The notes beneath the pieces are model-generated. The model was not told where the DNA came from, searched no databases, and worked only from the letters and a program-made list of their open reading frames with translations. Shown one piece after another: positions 44,410 through 51,662 of a stretch of 64,000 nt of DNA; positions within the stretch are counted from its first letter, which is position 1, and each line of letters opens with the position of its first letter. Source of the DNA: Sphingobacterium micropteri (GTDB lineage Bacteria > Bacteroidota > Bacteroidia > Sphingobacteriales > Sphingobacteriaceae); the NCBI RefSeq assembly GCF_014692515.1, contig NZ_JACOIK010000018.1:1-64000 (forward strand), written 5' to 3'. Made by a program: the position numbers and the translations under genes.

Positions 44410-44778
44410 TTAGGTAAATAATCCTTCAATAATTAGGCTTCCGGTTGCTGGATTTGTAGCTAATGGTACATTATATAAATCAGATATCCGCATCAACATT
44501 TGAATATCAGGTTCATGAACGTGTTTACCTAATGGATCCCGGAAGAATATGATTCCGTCGACTTTGCCTTCCGCCGTTAGTGCAGCGATCTGTGCATCAC
44601 CTCCTTTAGGACCACTTAGTTTGAGCTCCACTTCTAACCCCGTTTTTGCTATGTAGGATCCAGTAGTACCTGTCGCAATGATGTGCGCTTCCTGAAGAAA
44701 TTCAATATGGTCTTTTACAAATGCCACCATGTCTGCTTTCTTTCCGTCGTGTGCAATTAATGCAATTGTTTTCTTCAT
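44410..44778 (-). CDS. mgsA: Methylglyoxal synthase
   Basis: 122 residues. IALIAHDGKK holds the phosphate-site H and D, followed by ATGTTGSYI, SGPKGGDAQIAALTAEGKVDGIIFFRDPL and HEPDIQML, all diagnostic. It converts dihydroxyacetone phosphate to methylglyoxal. At the short end of the family, but complete. Confidence 0.95.
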   Translation of the reverse strand: MKKTIALIAHDGKKADMVAFVKDHIEFLQEAHIIATGTTGSYIAKTGLEVELKLSGPKGGDAQIAALTAEGKVDGIIFFRDPLGKHVHEPDIQMLMRISDLYNVPLATNPATGSLIIEGLFT

Positions 44779-44837
44779 CTATTTAAATTTTGTTTTAGTG
44801 TTTTCTTTAGCACTTTAAGATAGTTAAAAATATTGGG

Positions 44838-46067
44838 CTATCCAAAGAAAATATAAGCTACAATAATAGCGGCGATAATACCAACAAGTTCCGCTAAAAG
44901 CGCACAAGGTAATGCATGTCGTGTCTTTTTGATCGCTACCGATCCAAAATAAACAGCCAACACGTAAAATGTAGTTTCGGTAGAACCCTGTATTACACAC
45001 GCCACACGGGCAGCAAAATCATCAGCACCTTTTGTTGCCATCAGTTCTACCATCAGTCCCCGCGCACCCGAACCACTCAATGGTTTCATGAATGCGACGG
45101 GCAATGCTTCTACAAAAGAAGTGTCTATTCCTACTAATGCGATGAGCGAAGAGATGCCCTGTACCAAATAATCCATCGTGCCAGAAGCTCGAAACACCGC
45201 TATACCCACTAAAATGGCTACCAGATAGGGGATAATTTTCACGGCCACTTCGAATCCCTCTTTTGCGCCTTCGATAAAGGCATCATATACGTTGATACGT
45301 TTAAATAAAGCTAGGGCAATGAATGAAACAAAGATGCTAAATAAAACGAGATTACCGAATACGCGGGATATCACATCAATTTCCGCAGGTGCTAATGTGC
45401 TGAAATAATATAATGCACTGCCTACCAAAACAAGCAATCCACCCAAATAGAGGATAATCGTTTTATGAAAGAGGTTAATTTTTTGGTAAATGGCAACCAT
45501 AACAAGTGCGGCTAGTGTCGAAAAGAAAGTCGCAATAAGAATAGGTAAAAAGATGTCGGAGGGTTGTGCAGCGCCGGCTTCTTGTCTATAGGCCATAATA
45601 GAAATAGGTAGCAACGTTAGACTTGATGCATTTAATACAATAAACATAATCTGCGCGTTGCTGGCGGTATCTTTCTGGGGATTAAGTTCCTGTAGTTCCT
45701 TCATTGCTTTTAATCCTAATGGCGTAGCGGCATTGTCCAGACCTAAAGCATTGGCCGAAAAATTCATCAGTATGGAACCCAATGCGGGATGGTTTTTAGG
45801 AATTTCGGGAAAAAGCCGGTTAAAAAAAGGCCCGACGGCTTTAGCAAAGATATTAATCATACCTCCTTTTTCTCCTATTTTCATAATCCCTAGTGCAAAC
45901 GTCATCATACCGATTAAACCGAGAGATATGGTGGCACCATTAGCTGCGCTTTCAAAGAGAGAATTCACAATATTTTGGAAAACCTCGGTATCGCCGCCAA
46001 TAAGCTTAACGATAGCAACTAGAAATGTTATTAAGAAAAAAGAGACCCAAATGTAATTTAGTGCCAT
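44838..46067 (-). CDS. Nucleoside-recognition (SpmA/SpmB-like) membrane protein
   Basis: 409 residues with about ten TM helices and two Gate/nucleoside-recognition domains fused, as in SpmA-SpmB. Marker stretches are NSLFESAANGATISLGLIGMMTFALGIMKIGEKGG with SANALGLDNAATPLGLKAM in the first half, and GAKEGFEVAVKIIPYLVAILVGIAVFR with CVIQGSTETTFYVLAVYFG in the second. The transport substrate is unknown. Confidence 0.88.
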   Translation of the reverse strand: MALNYIWVSFFLITFLVAIVKLIGGDTEVFQNIVNSLFESAANGATISLGLIGMMTFALGIMKIGEKGGMINIFAKAVGPFFNRLFPEIPKNHPALGSILMNFSANALGLDNAATPLGLKAMKELQELNPQKDTASNAQIMFIVLNASSLTLLPISIMAYRQEAGAAQPSDIFLPILIATFFSTLAALVMVAIYQKINLFHKTIILYLGGLLVLVGSALYYFSTLAPAEIDVISRVFGNLVLFSIFVSFIALALFKRINVYDAFIEGAKEGFEVAVKIIPYLVAILVGIAVFRASGTMDYLVQGISSLIALVGIDTSFVEALPVAFMKPLSGSGARGLMVELMATKGADDFAARVACVIQGSTETTFYVLAVYFGSVAIKKTRHALPCALLAELVGIIAAIIVAYIFFG

Positions 46068-46092
46068 ACGTGTTTTTTTGCTGCGTAAACCT

Positions 46093-46149
46093 AAATAAAT
46101 TCATTTTTATATGCAATTTAATTGCGCATAATATAAAATGAATTTATTT
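46093..46149. terminator. Long A/T-rich inverted repeat between patatin and SpmAB-like genes
   Basis: The arms aaataaattcatttt (46093-46107) and aaaatgaatttattt (46135-46149) are exact reverse complements, and further inner pairs (atgcaatt with aattgcgcat) extend it with bulges. It lies downstream of the patatin gene on the minus strand and is probably its terminator, though palindromes of this size can also be mobile repeats. Confidence 0.6.
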
Positions 46150-46196
46150 CGTTCTCCTCTGCCATCAATGGCTATTTTTATAGAGGAAATTAGGAC

Positions 46197-47246
46197 TTAA
46201 TTTTTTAAAAAATTCCATACGGATCGATCCGAGTTATTTTTTTTGTCCTGTATGATTTCAGCGACTATTTGATTCATCCGTTCTTCATGTTCACTGATTA
46301 ATTTATCCCCTAACGAGATCAGTTTTTGGATATTAGACGGAGAAGCAGAATCCATGGATGGGTTGACAGAGGAGAGACTACTAGGTTCTATACGGATATA
46401 ATTACTCGATTTGTTAACAGACCGGAACAATTGTTTTAAGTAATAGTCTGTACTTTCCGCAGAGCTACTGCTCATGATATCGACTAATGCAGGTCCGATG
46501 GAGATAGCCCACTTCTTTTTGAAATCTTCGTAATTATACGATATTTTTGACAAGCCGGTTCCCAAAGAAAGAATCCAAATATCATTTATTTTATACGTAT
46601 TATAGCTTTTAATGACCTCTAAAAGAGCGGATAGGGAAGGGTTGTGGGCAAAGACACCGCCATCAACTAAGGGATAGCGCGTTTCAGCGAGAGAAAATAT
46701 CTCTGCCACCGAGAAATACGTAGGCGCAGCGGACGTCGCACGACAGGCATCTCGTATGTAAAAGTCGCGCGAGTCACCATGCGAGATGGCCTTTTGTTGT
46801 CGGAAAAGATGATTTTTACGTAATTCAATATTATATGCAGTGATAATGCAAGGCTTGAGCAGTTCACTAAGCCTTTTATCTCCAAAATAACTTTTCAAAA
46901 CATTTTCCAATATCGTCTCATCGTAAAGTTCGCTTAACAAACCGAATTTGCTCAGAAAACGACGCCAAGTTGAAGCAGAAAATATTTCTGTACCGTGGTC
47001 TACATAAATATCCAGTGCATCCTTCGCGGTATACTTTTGTTTTTTCTGATCGCTATCATCCGGGCATAATAATATAGATAAAAGGATTCCGCCGGTGCTT
47101 GTACCTGCAAAAAAATCAAAATAGTCGGTTAAATGCGCTTTGGGATTATTAGTTGCCTGTTGTATTTTTTCTTCTAACGCTACCAAAAACATTCCTGGAA
47201 TGATACCTCGGATACCGCCGCCGTCTATTGAAAGTACTCTCTTCAT
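46197..47246 (-). CDS. Patatin-like phospholipase (CapV-like)
   Basis: 349 residues. The oxyanion hole GGGIRG is at 9-14, nucleophile S50 lies in GTSTGG, and the catalytic Asp D195 lies in VDGGVFAHNP. Length and motif spacing match CapV, the cGAMP-activated phospholipase of CBASS, and related bacterial patatins. No CD-NTase gene adjoins it; one lies 13 kb away in a separate operon with its own effector. It may be a metabolic or solitary defence lipase. A/T-rich intergenic stretches flank it on both sides. Confidence 0.85.
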   Translation of the reverse strand: MKRVLSIDGGGIRGIIPGMFLVALEEKIQQATNNPKAHLTDYFDFFAGTSTGGILLSILLCPDDSDQKKQKYTAKDALDIYVDHGTEIFSASTWRRFLSKFGLLSELYDETILENVLKSYFGDKRLSELLKPCIITAYNIELRKNHLFRQQKAISHGDSRDFYIRDACRATSAAPTYFSVAEIFSLAETRYPLVDGGVFAHNPSLSALLEVIKSYNTYKINDIWILSLGTGLSKISYNYEDFKKKWAISIGPALVDIMSSSSAESTDYYLKQLFRSVNKSSNYIRIEPSSLSSVNPSMDSASPSNIQKLISLGDKLISEHEERMNQIVAEIIQDKKNNSDRSVWNFLKN

Positions 47247-47355
47247 ACGCTCATTCGGTTTATCTTTTAAATCTAGGTAAAAAAGGTCAAACCGGCGAAT
47301 TTTTTATATCTTGCCCTATTAAATATAAATCAAGAAACGAGTGCTGAAGCAACAA

Positions 47356-47856
47356 ATGGCTATAAAATTTCGGTTAGAAAAACTAATTCCTGCTGATTTT
47401 CCGATATATTTCGATTTGGTTGGTAATGAAGAGGTAATGGCGATGATTACAGAGCGGGCTATTCCGCTAGAAGAAGCAAAATCGGATTACGAGAAGCGGA
47501 TGTTGGAAAATCAGTTTCATAGTGATTTTGGACATTTTAAAATCATGGAGGAAAAATCCGATAATTTTATAGGGGTTGGAAAATTGGAAATAGAGGCACC
47601 CGATAGTAATAAGGCCGAGTTGGGATATATGCTTCTACCTAAATATTGGGGAAAGGGGATTGCAAGTGAGGTTGCCTATCAGCTAATCGGAGCAGCGAGG
47701 AAACATGTCTTTATTAAAAAGTTGTTTGCCATCATAGACCCCAAAAATATCCCATCTAGAAAAATCCTAGTTAACAATGGTTTTGTTTCTAAGGAATTTA
47801 CGGATTTTGATGGTTTACCGGGAGAGGTTTTGGAATTGGTAATTCCGCGAAATTAA
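47356..47856 (+). CDS. GNAT-family N-acetyltransferase
   Basis: 166 residues from ATG 47356; a GTG at 47341 in the same frame is also possible. The RimJ/RimL-type fold is visible: KFRLEKLIPADFPIYFDLVGNEEVM, then acetyl-CoA motif LPKYWGKGIASEVAYQLIGAA and motif B-like LFAIIDPKNIPSRKILVNNGF. Substrate unknown. Confidence 0.88.
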   Translation: MAIKFRLEKLIPADFPIYFDLVGNEEVMAMITERAIPLEEAKSDYEKRMLENQFHSDFGHFKIMEEKSDNFIGVGKLEIEAPDSNKAELGYMLLPKYWGKGIASEVAYQLIGAARKHVFIKKLFAIIDPKNIPSRKILVNNGFVSKEFTDFDGLPGEVLELVIPRN

Positions 47857-47864
47857 ACGAACTA

Positions 47865-48158
47865 TTATTTTTTGTTCAGATACTCTATCTTGTAATCACC
47901 GATATGATTGTTGCTCTCCGCAATTTTCTTTTTGTGGGTAAAGTAGTTAAATAATCCGATAGCAATCAAGATGGCCGAAATACCGATAAATATATTTTCA
48001 ATAATTCGTCCGTATTCTACCGTAGTCAAATTATTTATACTTATGCCCGCAACCAAAAAATACATGGAAGTGCGTATAAAAGCCAATAAAGTGGATTGAT
48101 TGGCTAGAATTGTTCGTTGCAAAGCTAATTTTTCCCGTAAAATCAAATCCTTATTCAT
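47865..48158 (-). CDS. DUF202 membrane protein
   Basis: 97 residues with two TM helices (about 22-42 and 53-72). The N-terminal REKLALQRTILANQSTLLAFIRTSM motif is typical of DUF202. The function is unknown. Convergent with the acetyltransferase gene. Confidence 0.82.
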   Translation of the reverse strand: MNKDLILREKLALQRTILANQSTLLAFIRTSMYFLVAGISINNLTTVEYGRIIENIFIGISAILIAIGLFNYFTHKKKIAESNNHIGDYKIEYLNKK

Positions 48159-48256
48159 CTTATCTGCTGTAACTTCCTTCGGATCGAACCCTGCAGATTC
48201 TAATCCCTAAACGCTATAAAAGTAAAAGTCCATCTTTTGGATGAACTTTTACCTTG

Positions 48257-48343
48257 CGGAGAGAGCGGGATTCGAACCCGCGGTACCGTTTCCAGTACGA
48301 CAGTTTAGCAAACTGTTCCTTTCGGCCACTCAGGCACCTCTCC
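48257..48343 (-). tRNA. tRNA-Ser (anticodon GCU)
   Basis: On the minus strand the sequence starts GGAGAGGTGCCTGAGTGG and reads through D arm (GAGTGGCCGAAAGGA), anticodon stem-loop CAGTTT-GCT-AAACTG, an extended variable arm (CGTACTGGAAACGGTACCG) and T arm GGGTTCGAATCCC to the acceptor TCTCTCC. The long variable arm and GCT anticodon identify serine (AGC/AGU codons). The 3' CCA is not encoded. Confidence 0.95.
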
Positions 48344-48439
48344 TTTATTTGAGTAGTGCAAACATAACGCAAATATTTCAATCCACAAAGCTTTAAACCC
48401 GTTTTTTTACTAAAAACGAATAAACATCTGACACTCAAT

Positions 48440-50593
48440 TTAATTTTTTGTATTAGGCGTTGCAAGAGCAGTTTTCTTGTTGACATCATAGTCAATCCGT
48501 ACGTGATAAATGCTCTTTAGCATCGATTTAAAAATATCCGAAACTTCGGTAATATCACGCATCGTAATATCAGAATTAATAAACTGCCGTTGAGCAATTT
48601 TGTAATCCACAATCTTATCTACCAAGTTATTGATAGACTCCTCGGTAGGCTCTTTCAACGCTCTTGAAGCAGCTTCTACCGAATCTGCAATCATGAGTAC
48701 GGCAGTCTCTTTAGAAAAAGGTACCGGGCCTGGATATTTGAAGATGCTTTCGTCTACCAATTTGTCTGGATTGTTCTTGACGGCCATATTATAGAAATAA
48801 TCGACTTTCGTTGTGCCGTGGTGTGTGCGTATAAAATCAATAATAACATCTGGCAGTTGGTTTTTCTTCGCCATTTCAATGCCTTTATGCACGTGCGATA
48901 TAATAATTTGAGCAGATTGTTCCGGTGTAAGCTCCGCGTGGGGGTTGATGTCTGTTTTTTGGTTTTCGATGAAAAACAAAGGATTCGACATTTTCCCGAT
49001 ATCGTGATATAATGCTCCTGCACGAATTAACAACGGATTTCCACCAATTTTATAGATAGCTGCTTCTGCAAGATTAGCAACCTGTAAGGAATGCTGAAAA
49101 GTTCCAGGCGCTTTTAAGGAAAGTTCCCGTAACAAACGGGAATTACTATTGGTCAATTCCATTAACGTCAGATCGGAGACGATGCCAAATAAGCGCTCGA
49201 ATGCATATATTAATGGATAGGCGAGGAGCGTTAATCCGACGCTAACAACGAAAGGTATAATGTCTGTCCAGTAAATAGTGCTTATAGATCCGTTACGTGT
49301 TAACACTAAACCCACATAAGCGATGATATAAGTCCCTAGAATGATAAGCGATGATACTAAAAACTGTTCCCGTTTGACGAGTGTTCTGATGCTGTAAATA
49401 GCCACCATACCGGTCATAAACTGTAAAAACACGAACTCAAAGCTATTTGGTACAAATAGGGCGGCTAGCAATACCATGAGCAAATGGATGTTCAGGGCTA
49501 CACGTGTGTCGAACAACACCCTAAAGATAATTGGAACACTACAGTAGGGGATGTAATAAAGGTTAGGGATTTTCATGTTGATGGCCCATGAGAGCACACC
49601 AAGCATGGATATAATGACGATTAAAATAATAAATAGCAACCTGTTACTATCAAAGATAGTTGATCGGAAAAAATACAAGAAGACCATTAAAAGGGATACA
49701 CACATGGAGATGACGACAAAGTGGCCAAGCATAACGTATCCCTGATTACCGCTAATGCGCGCTTCATCCTCAAAAACCTTACGTAAAGAAGTCAATTTCT
49801 GGTAAGTTTCATTACTGATGATTTTATCTTTTTCTGCGATAAGTTCTCCTTTTTGTACCATTCCACGGGTAGTAGAAATATTGGCCAACGCATTCTGTTC
49901 CGCTTTGTTTGTTAGATTTTCATGAAAAATGTAATTAATCGTAACGTAATTTTTGAGCGTCTCTGCCAGCCAGCTCTTCTGATCTATTTTGTTATTTCTG
50001 GAAAGGTTGCTTTCGATATACTGGTTAGCCGATTCGATGGTGAAAATATCTGCCGTATTTTTCTGTTGGGCAACATTATCTTGAAGTAGTGTGAAATTAT
50101 ACTGGCTTTGGGCTTGGTCCACCTGTTCCGCGTTCAGCCCCTTGTTTTGATAACGGTTATTCAACGAGATAATACCTCTATTGTAAACGTAACTAAGAAG
50201 GGCATTTCCGACAGACTGGTATGTTTCTTTATCTTGATTAGATATGGAATCCATATTTGCTATTTGCCATTTCTCCGCAATATCCGTATTAAATTGATCA
50301 ATTTGTTCTTTGCTGACACTACTGTTTAAATTGTATATAGGTTGTACGGTCTTCAAAATCTGCTCTCTATCTTTATTAAGCTCCTCCTGTGTTTTTAAGA
50401 TGGCAAAATTATAGGGAGATACAAGGTTCTCATGATTCCATACTTTTCCTTTTTCAAATTCGTACCGAAAGCGTGGTTGTTTAGGTAAAAAAATACAAAT
50501 CAATATGATTGCCAAAATGATCATGGCAGATTTCACTATAAAAGAATTGTTTTGATTCTTGTCGCGAAGATAATTGATCTTGAGTTTAGCCAC
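48440..50593 (-). CDS. 7TM-HD family phosphohydrolase (PgpH-like)
   Basis: 717 residues. TM1 (about 20-37), an extracytoplasmic 7TMR-HDED domain (about 45-275), seven TM helices (about 280-465), then a cytoplasmic HD domain with HSLQVANLAEAAIYKI, ALYHDIGKM and the later RTHHGTTKVDYFY. This is the order of PgpH, a c-di-AMP phosphodiesterase. The substrate is inferred from the family. Confidence 0.88.
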   Translation of the reverse strand: MAKLKINYLRDKNQNNSFIVKSAMIILAIILICIFLPKQPRFRYEFEKGKVWNHENLVSPYNFAILKTQEELNKDREQILKTVQPIYNLNSSVSKEQIDQFNTDIAEKWQIANMDSISNQDKETYQSVGNALLSYVYNRGIISLNNRYQNKGLNAEQVDQAQSQYNFTLLQDNVAQQKNTADIFTIESANQYIESNLSRNNKIDQKSWLAETLKNYVTINYIFHENLTNKAEQNALANISTTRGMVQKGELIAEKDKIISNETYQKLTSLRKVFEDEARISGNQGYVMLGHFVVISMCVSLLMVFLYFFRSTIFDSNRLLFIILIVIISMLGVLSWAINMKIPNLYYIPYCSVPIIFRVLFDTRVALNIHLLMVLLAALFVPNSFEFVFLQFMTGMVAIYSIRTLVKREQFLVSSLIILGTYIIAYVGLVLTRNGSISTIYWTDIIPFVVSVGLTLLAYPLIYAFERLFGIVSDLTLMELTNSNSRLLRELSLKAPGTFQHSLQVANLAEAAIYKIGGNPLLIRAGALYHDIGKMSNPLFFIENQKTDINPHAELTPEQSAQIIISHVHKGIEMAKKNQLPDVIIDFIRTHHGTTKVDYFYNMAVKNNPDKLVDESIFKYPGPVPFSKETAVLMIADSVEAASRALKEPTEESINNLVDKIVDYKIAQRQFINSDITMRDITEVSDIFKSMLKSIYHVRIDYDVNKKTALATPNTKN

Positions 50594-50631
50594 TTGCTTG
50601 TCGTTTTTATGCTATCCAATATAATTTACAA

Positions 50632-50639
50632 CAAATGTA
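50632..50639 (-). promoter_or_regulatory. -7 box of the 7TM-HD gene
   Basis: TACATTTG on the minus strand fits TAnnTTTG, 38 bases upstream of the ATG. It lies back to back with the rpe promoter. Confidence 0.5.
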
Positions 50640-50679
50640 CTAAATACTAATTTACTCGCATAATAGCCTTAAACTTCCG

Positions 50680-50687
50680 TATCTTTG
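50680..50687 (+). promoter_or_regulatory. -7 box of rpe
   Basis: TATCTTTG is a perfect TAnnTTTG match 18 bases upstream of the rpe ATG at 50706. Confidence 0.65.
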
Positions 50688-50705
50688 CAAAAAGATATAA
50701 AGAAC

Positions 50706-51386
50706 ATGCCAATAACAAAACATCTGATAGCCCCCTCTGTTCTGGCCGCTGATTTTGCGAAGCTTTATGATGATATCCAAATGATAAACAATAGTGAGGC
50801 GGATTGGTTTCATATTGATATTATGGATGGTGTTTTTGTGCCGAATATCTCTTTTGGCTTTCCGGTTATGCAGGCGATTGCGAAATACGCAACTAAGCCA
50901 TTAGATGTACACTTGATGATTGTAGACCCAGATCGTTATCTAAAAAACTGTAAGGATTCAGGTGCTTCTATGATTACCGTGCATTACGAAGCCTGTACAC
51001 ACCTTCACCGCACATTGGCAGCTATTAAGGAACTAGGTTGTAAAGCCGGTGTCGCCTTAAATCCCCATACGCCGGTGTCGTTGTTAGCGGATGTCATTCG
51101 GGATATCGATTTAGTGTTAGTCATGTCGGTGAACCCTGGATTTGGAGGCCAGAAGTTTATTGAACGTACCTATGATAAGGTGAAAGCTTTAAGAGCTTTA
51201 GCCGCAGGCGTGAACGATAGTTTATTAATCGAGATTGACGGGGGAGTAACCCTACAAAATGCTGCCCCACTGTTGCAGGCCGGAGCAAATGTATTGGTAG
51301 CCGGTTCCTTTGTATTTAATGCGGCAGATCCTCTGGAAACGATTAAAAAATTAAAGACTGTTGATTATACTATGCGTTCGGTATAA
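50706..51386 (+). CDS. rpe: Ribulose-phosphate 3-epimerase
   Basis: 226 residues from ATG 50706, chosen because LIAPSVLAADF is the family N-terminus and the -7 box would fall just before it. The (beta/alpha)8 barrel carries the two family signatures FHIDIMDGVFVPNISFG and VMSVNPGFGGQ, and IEIDGGV. It interconverts ribulose-5-P and xylulose-5-P. Confidence 0.97.
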   Translation: MPITKHLIAPSVLAADFAKLYDDIQMINNSEADWFHIDIMDGVFVPNISFGFPVMQAIAKYATKPLDVHLMIVDPDRYLKNCKDSGASMITVHYEACTHLHRTLAAIKELGCKAGVALNPHTPVSLLADVIRDIDLVLVMSVNPGFGGQKFIERTYDKVKALRALAAGVNDSLLIEIDGGVTLQNAAPLLQAGANVLVAGSFVFNAADPLETIKKLKTVDYTMRSV

Positions 51387-51417
51387 CCACAGATTTTCTT
51401 TAATTATAAACTCCAAT

Positions 51418-51456
51418 AATGAGATTGTTTATCAAAGTGATCAGCCTCATTGTTTT
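51418..51456 (+). terminator. Terminator of rpe
   Basis: aatgag (51418-51423) pairs with ctcatt (51446-51451), with a structured 22-base loop, and is followed by gttttt. Confidence 0.55.
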
Positions 51457-51535
51457 TGGTGGCATCTATTCAGTTTAGAATAATTCCAAATTATGCAATC
51501 AGGTGCTTATTTTCTCGATAAAGTTTGTTTTTTTT

Positions 51536-51543
51536 TACTTTTG
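51536..51543 (+). promoter_or_regulatory. -7 box upstream of acnB
   Basis: TACTTTTG matches TAnnTTTG and lies about 120 bases before the start codon, giving a leader of about 110 bases. Confidence 0.5.
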
Positions 51544-51662
51544 CGCTGAAAAAAAAGAGTGTTGTTTTTCGGTAAATTGTTCCGTGAGCAACCTATTGAT
51601 AAAAAAGTAATAACCGTTCATATTTATACAACAAAACGGTTTTAGCTTGATAATACACCATT

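Noticed and set aside
48214..48495. Minus-strand open frame covering the tRNA
   Set aside because: It runs antiparallel through no gene signal, covers tRNA-Ser and the end of the 7TM-HD gene, and has no protein family features.
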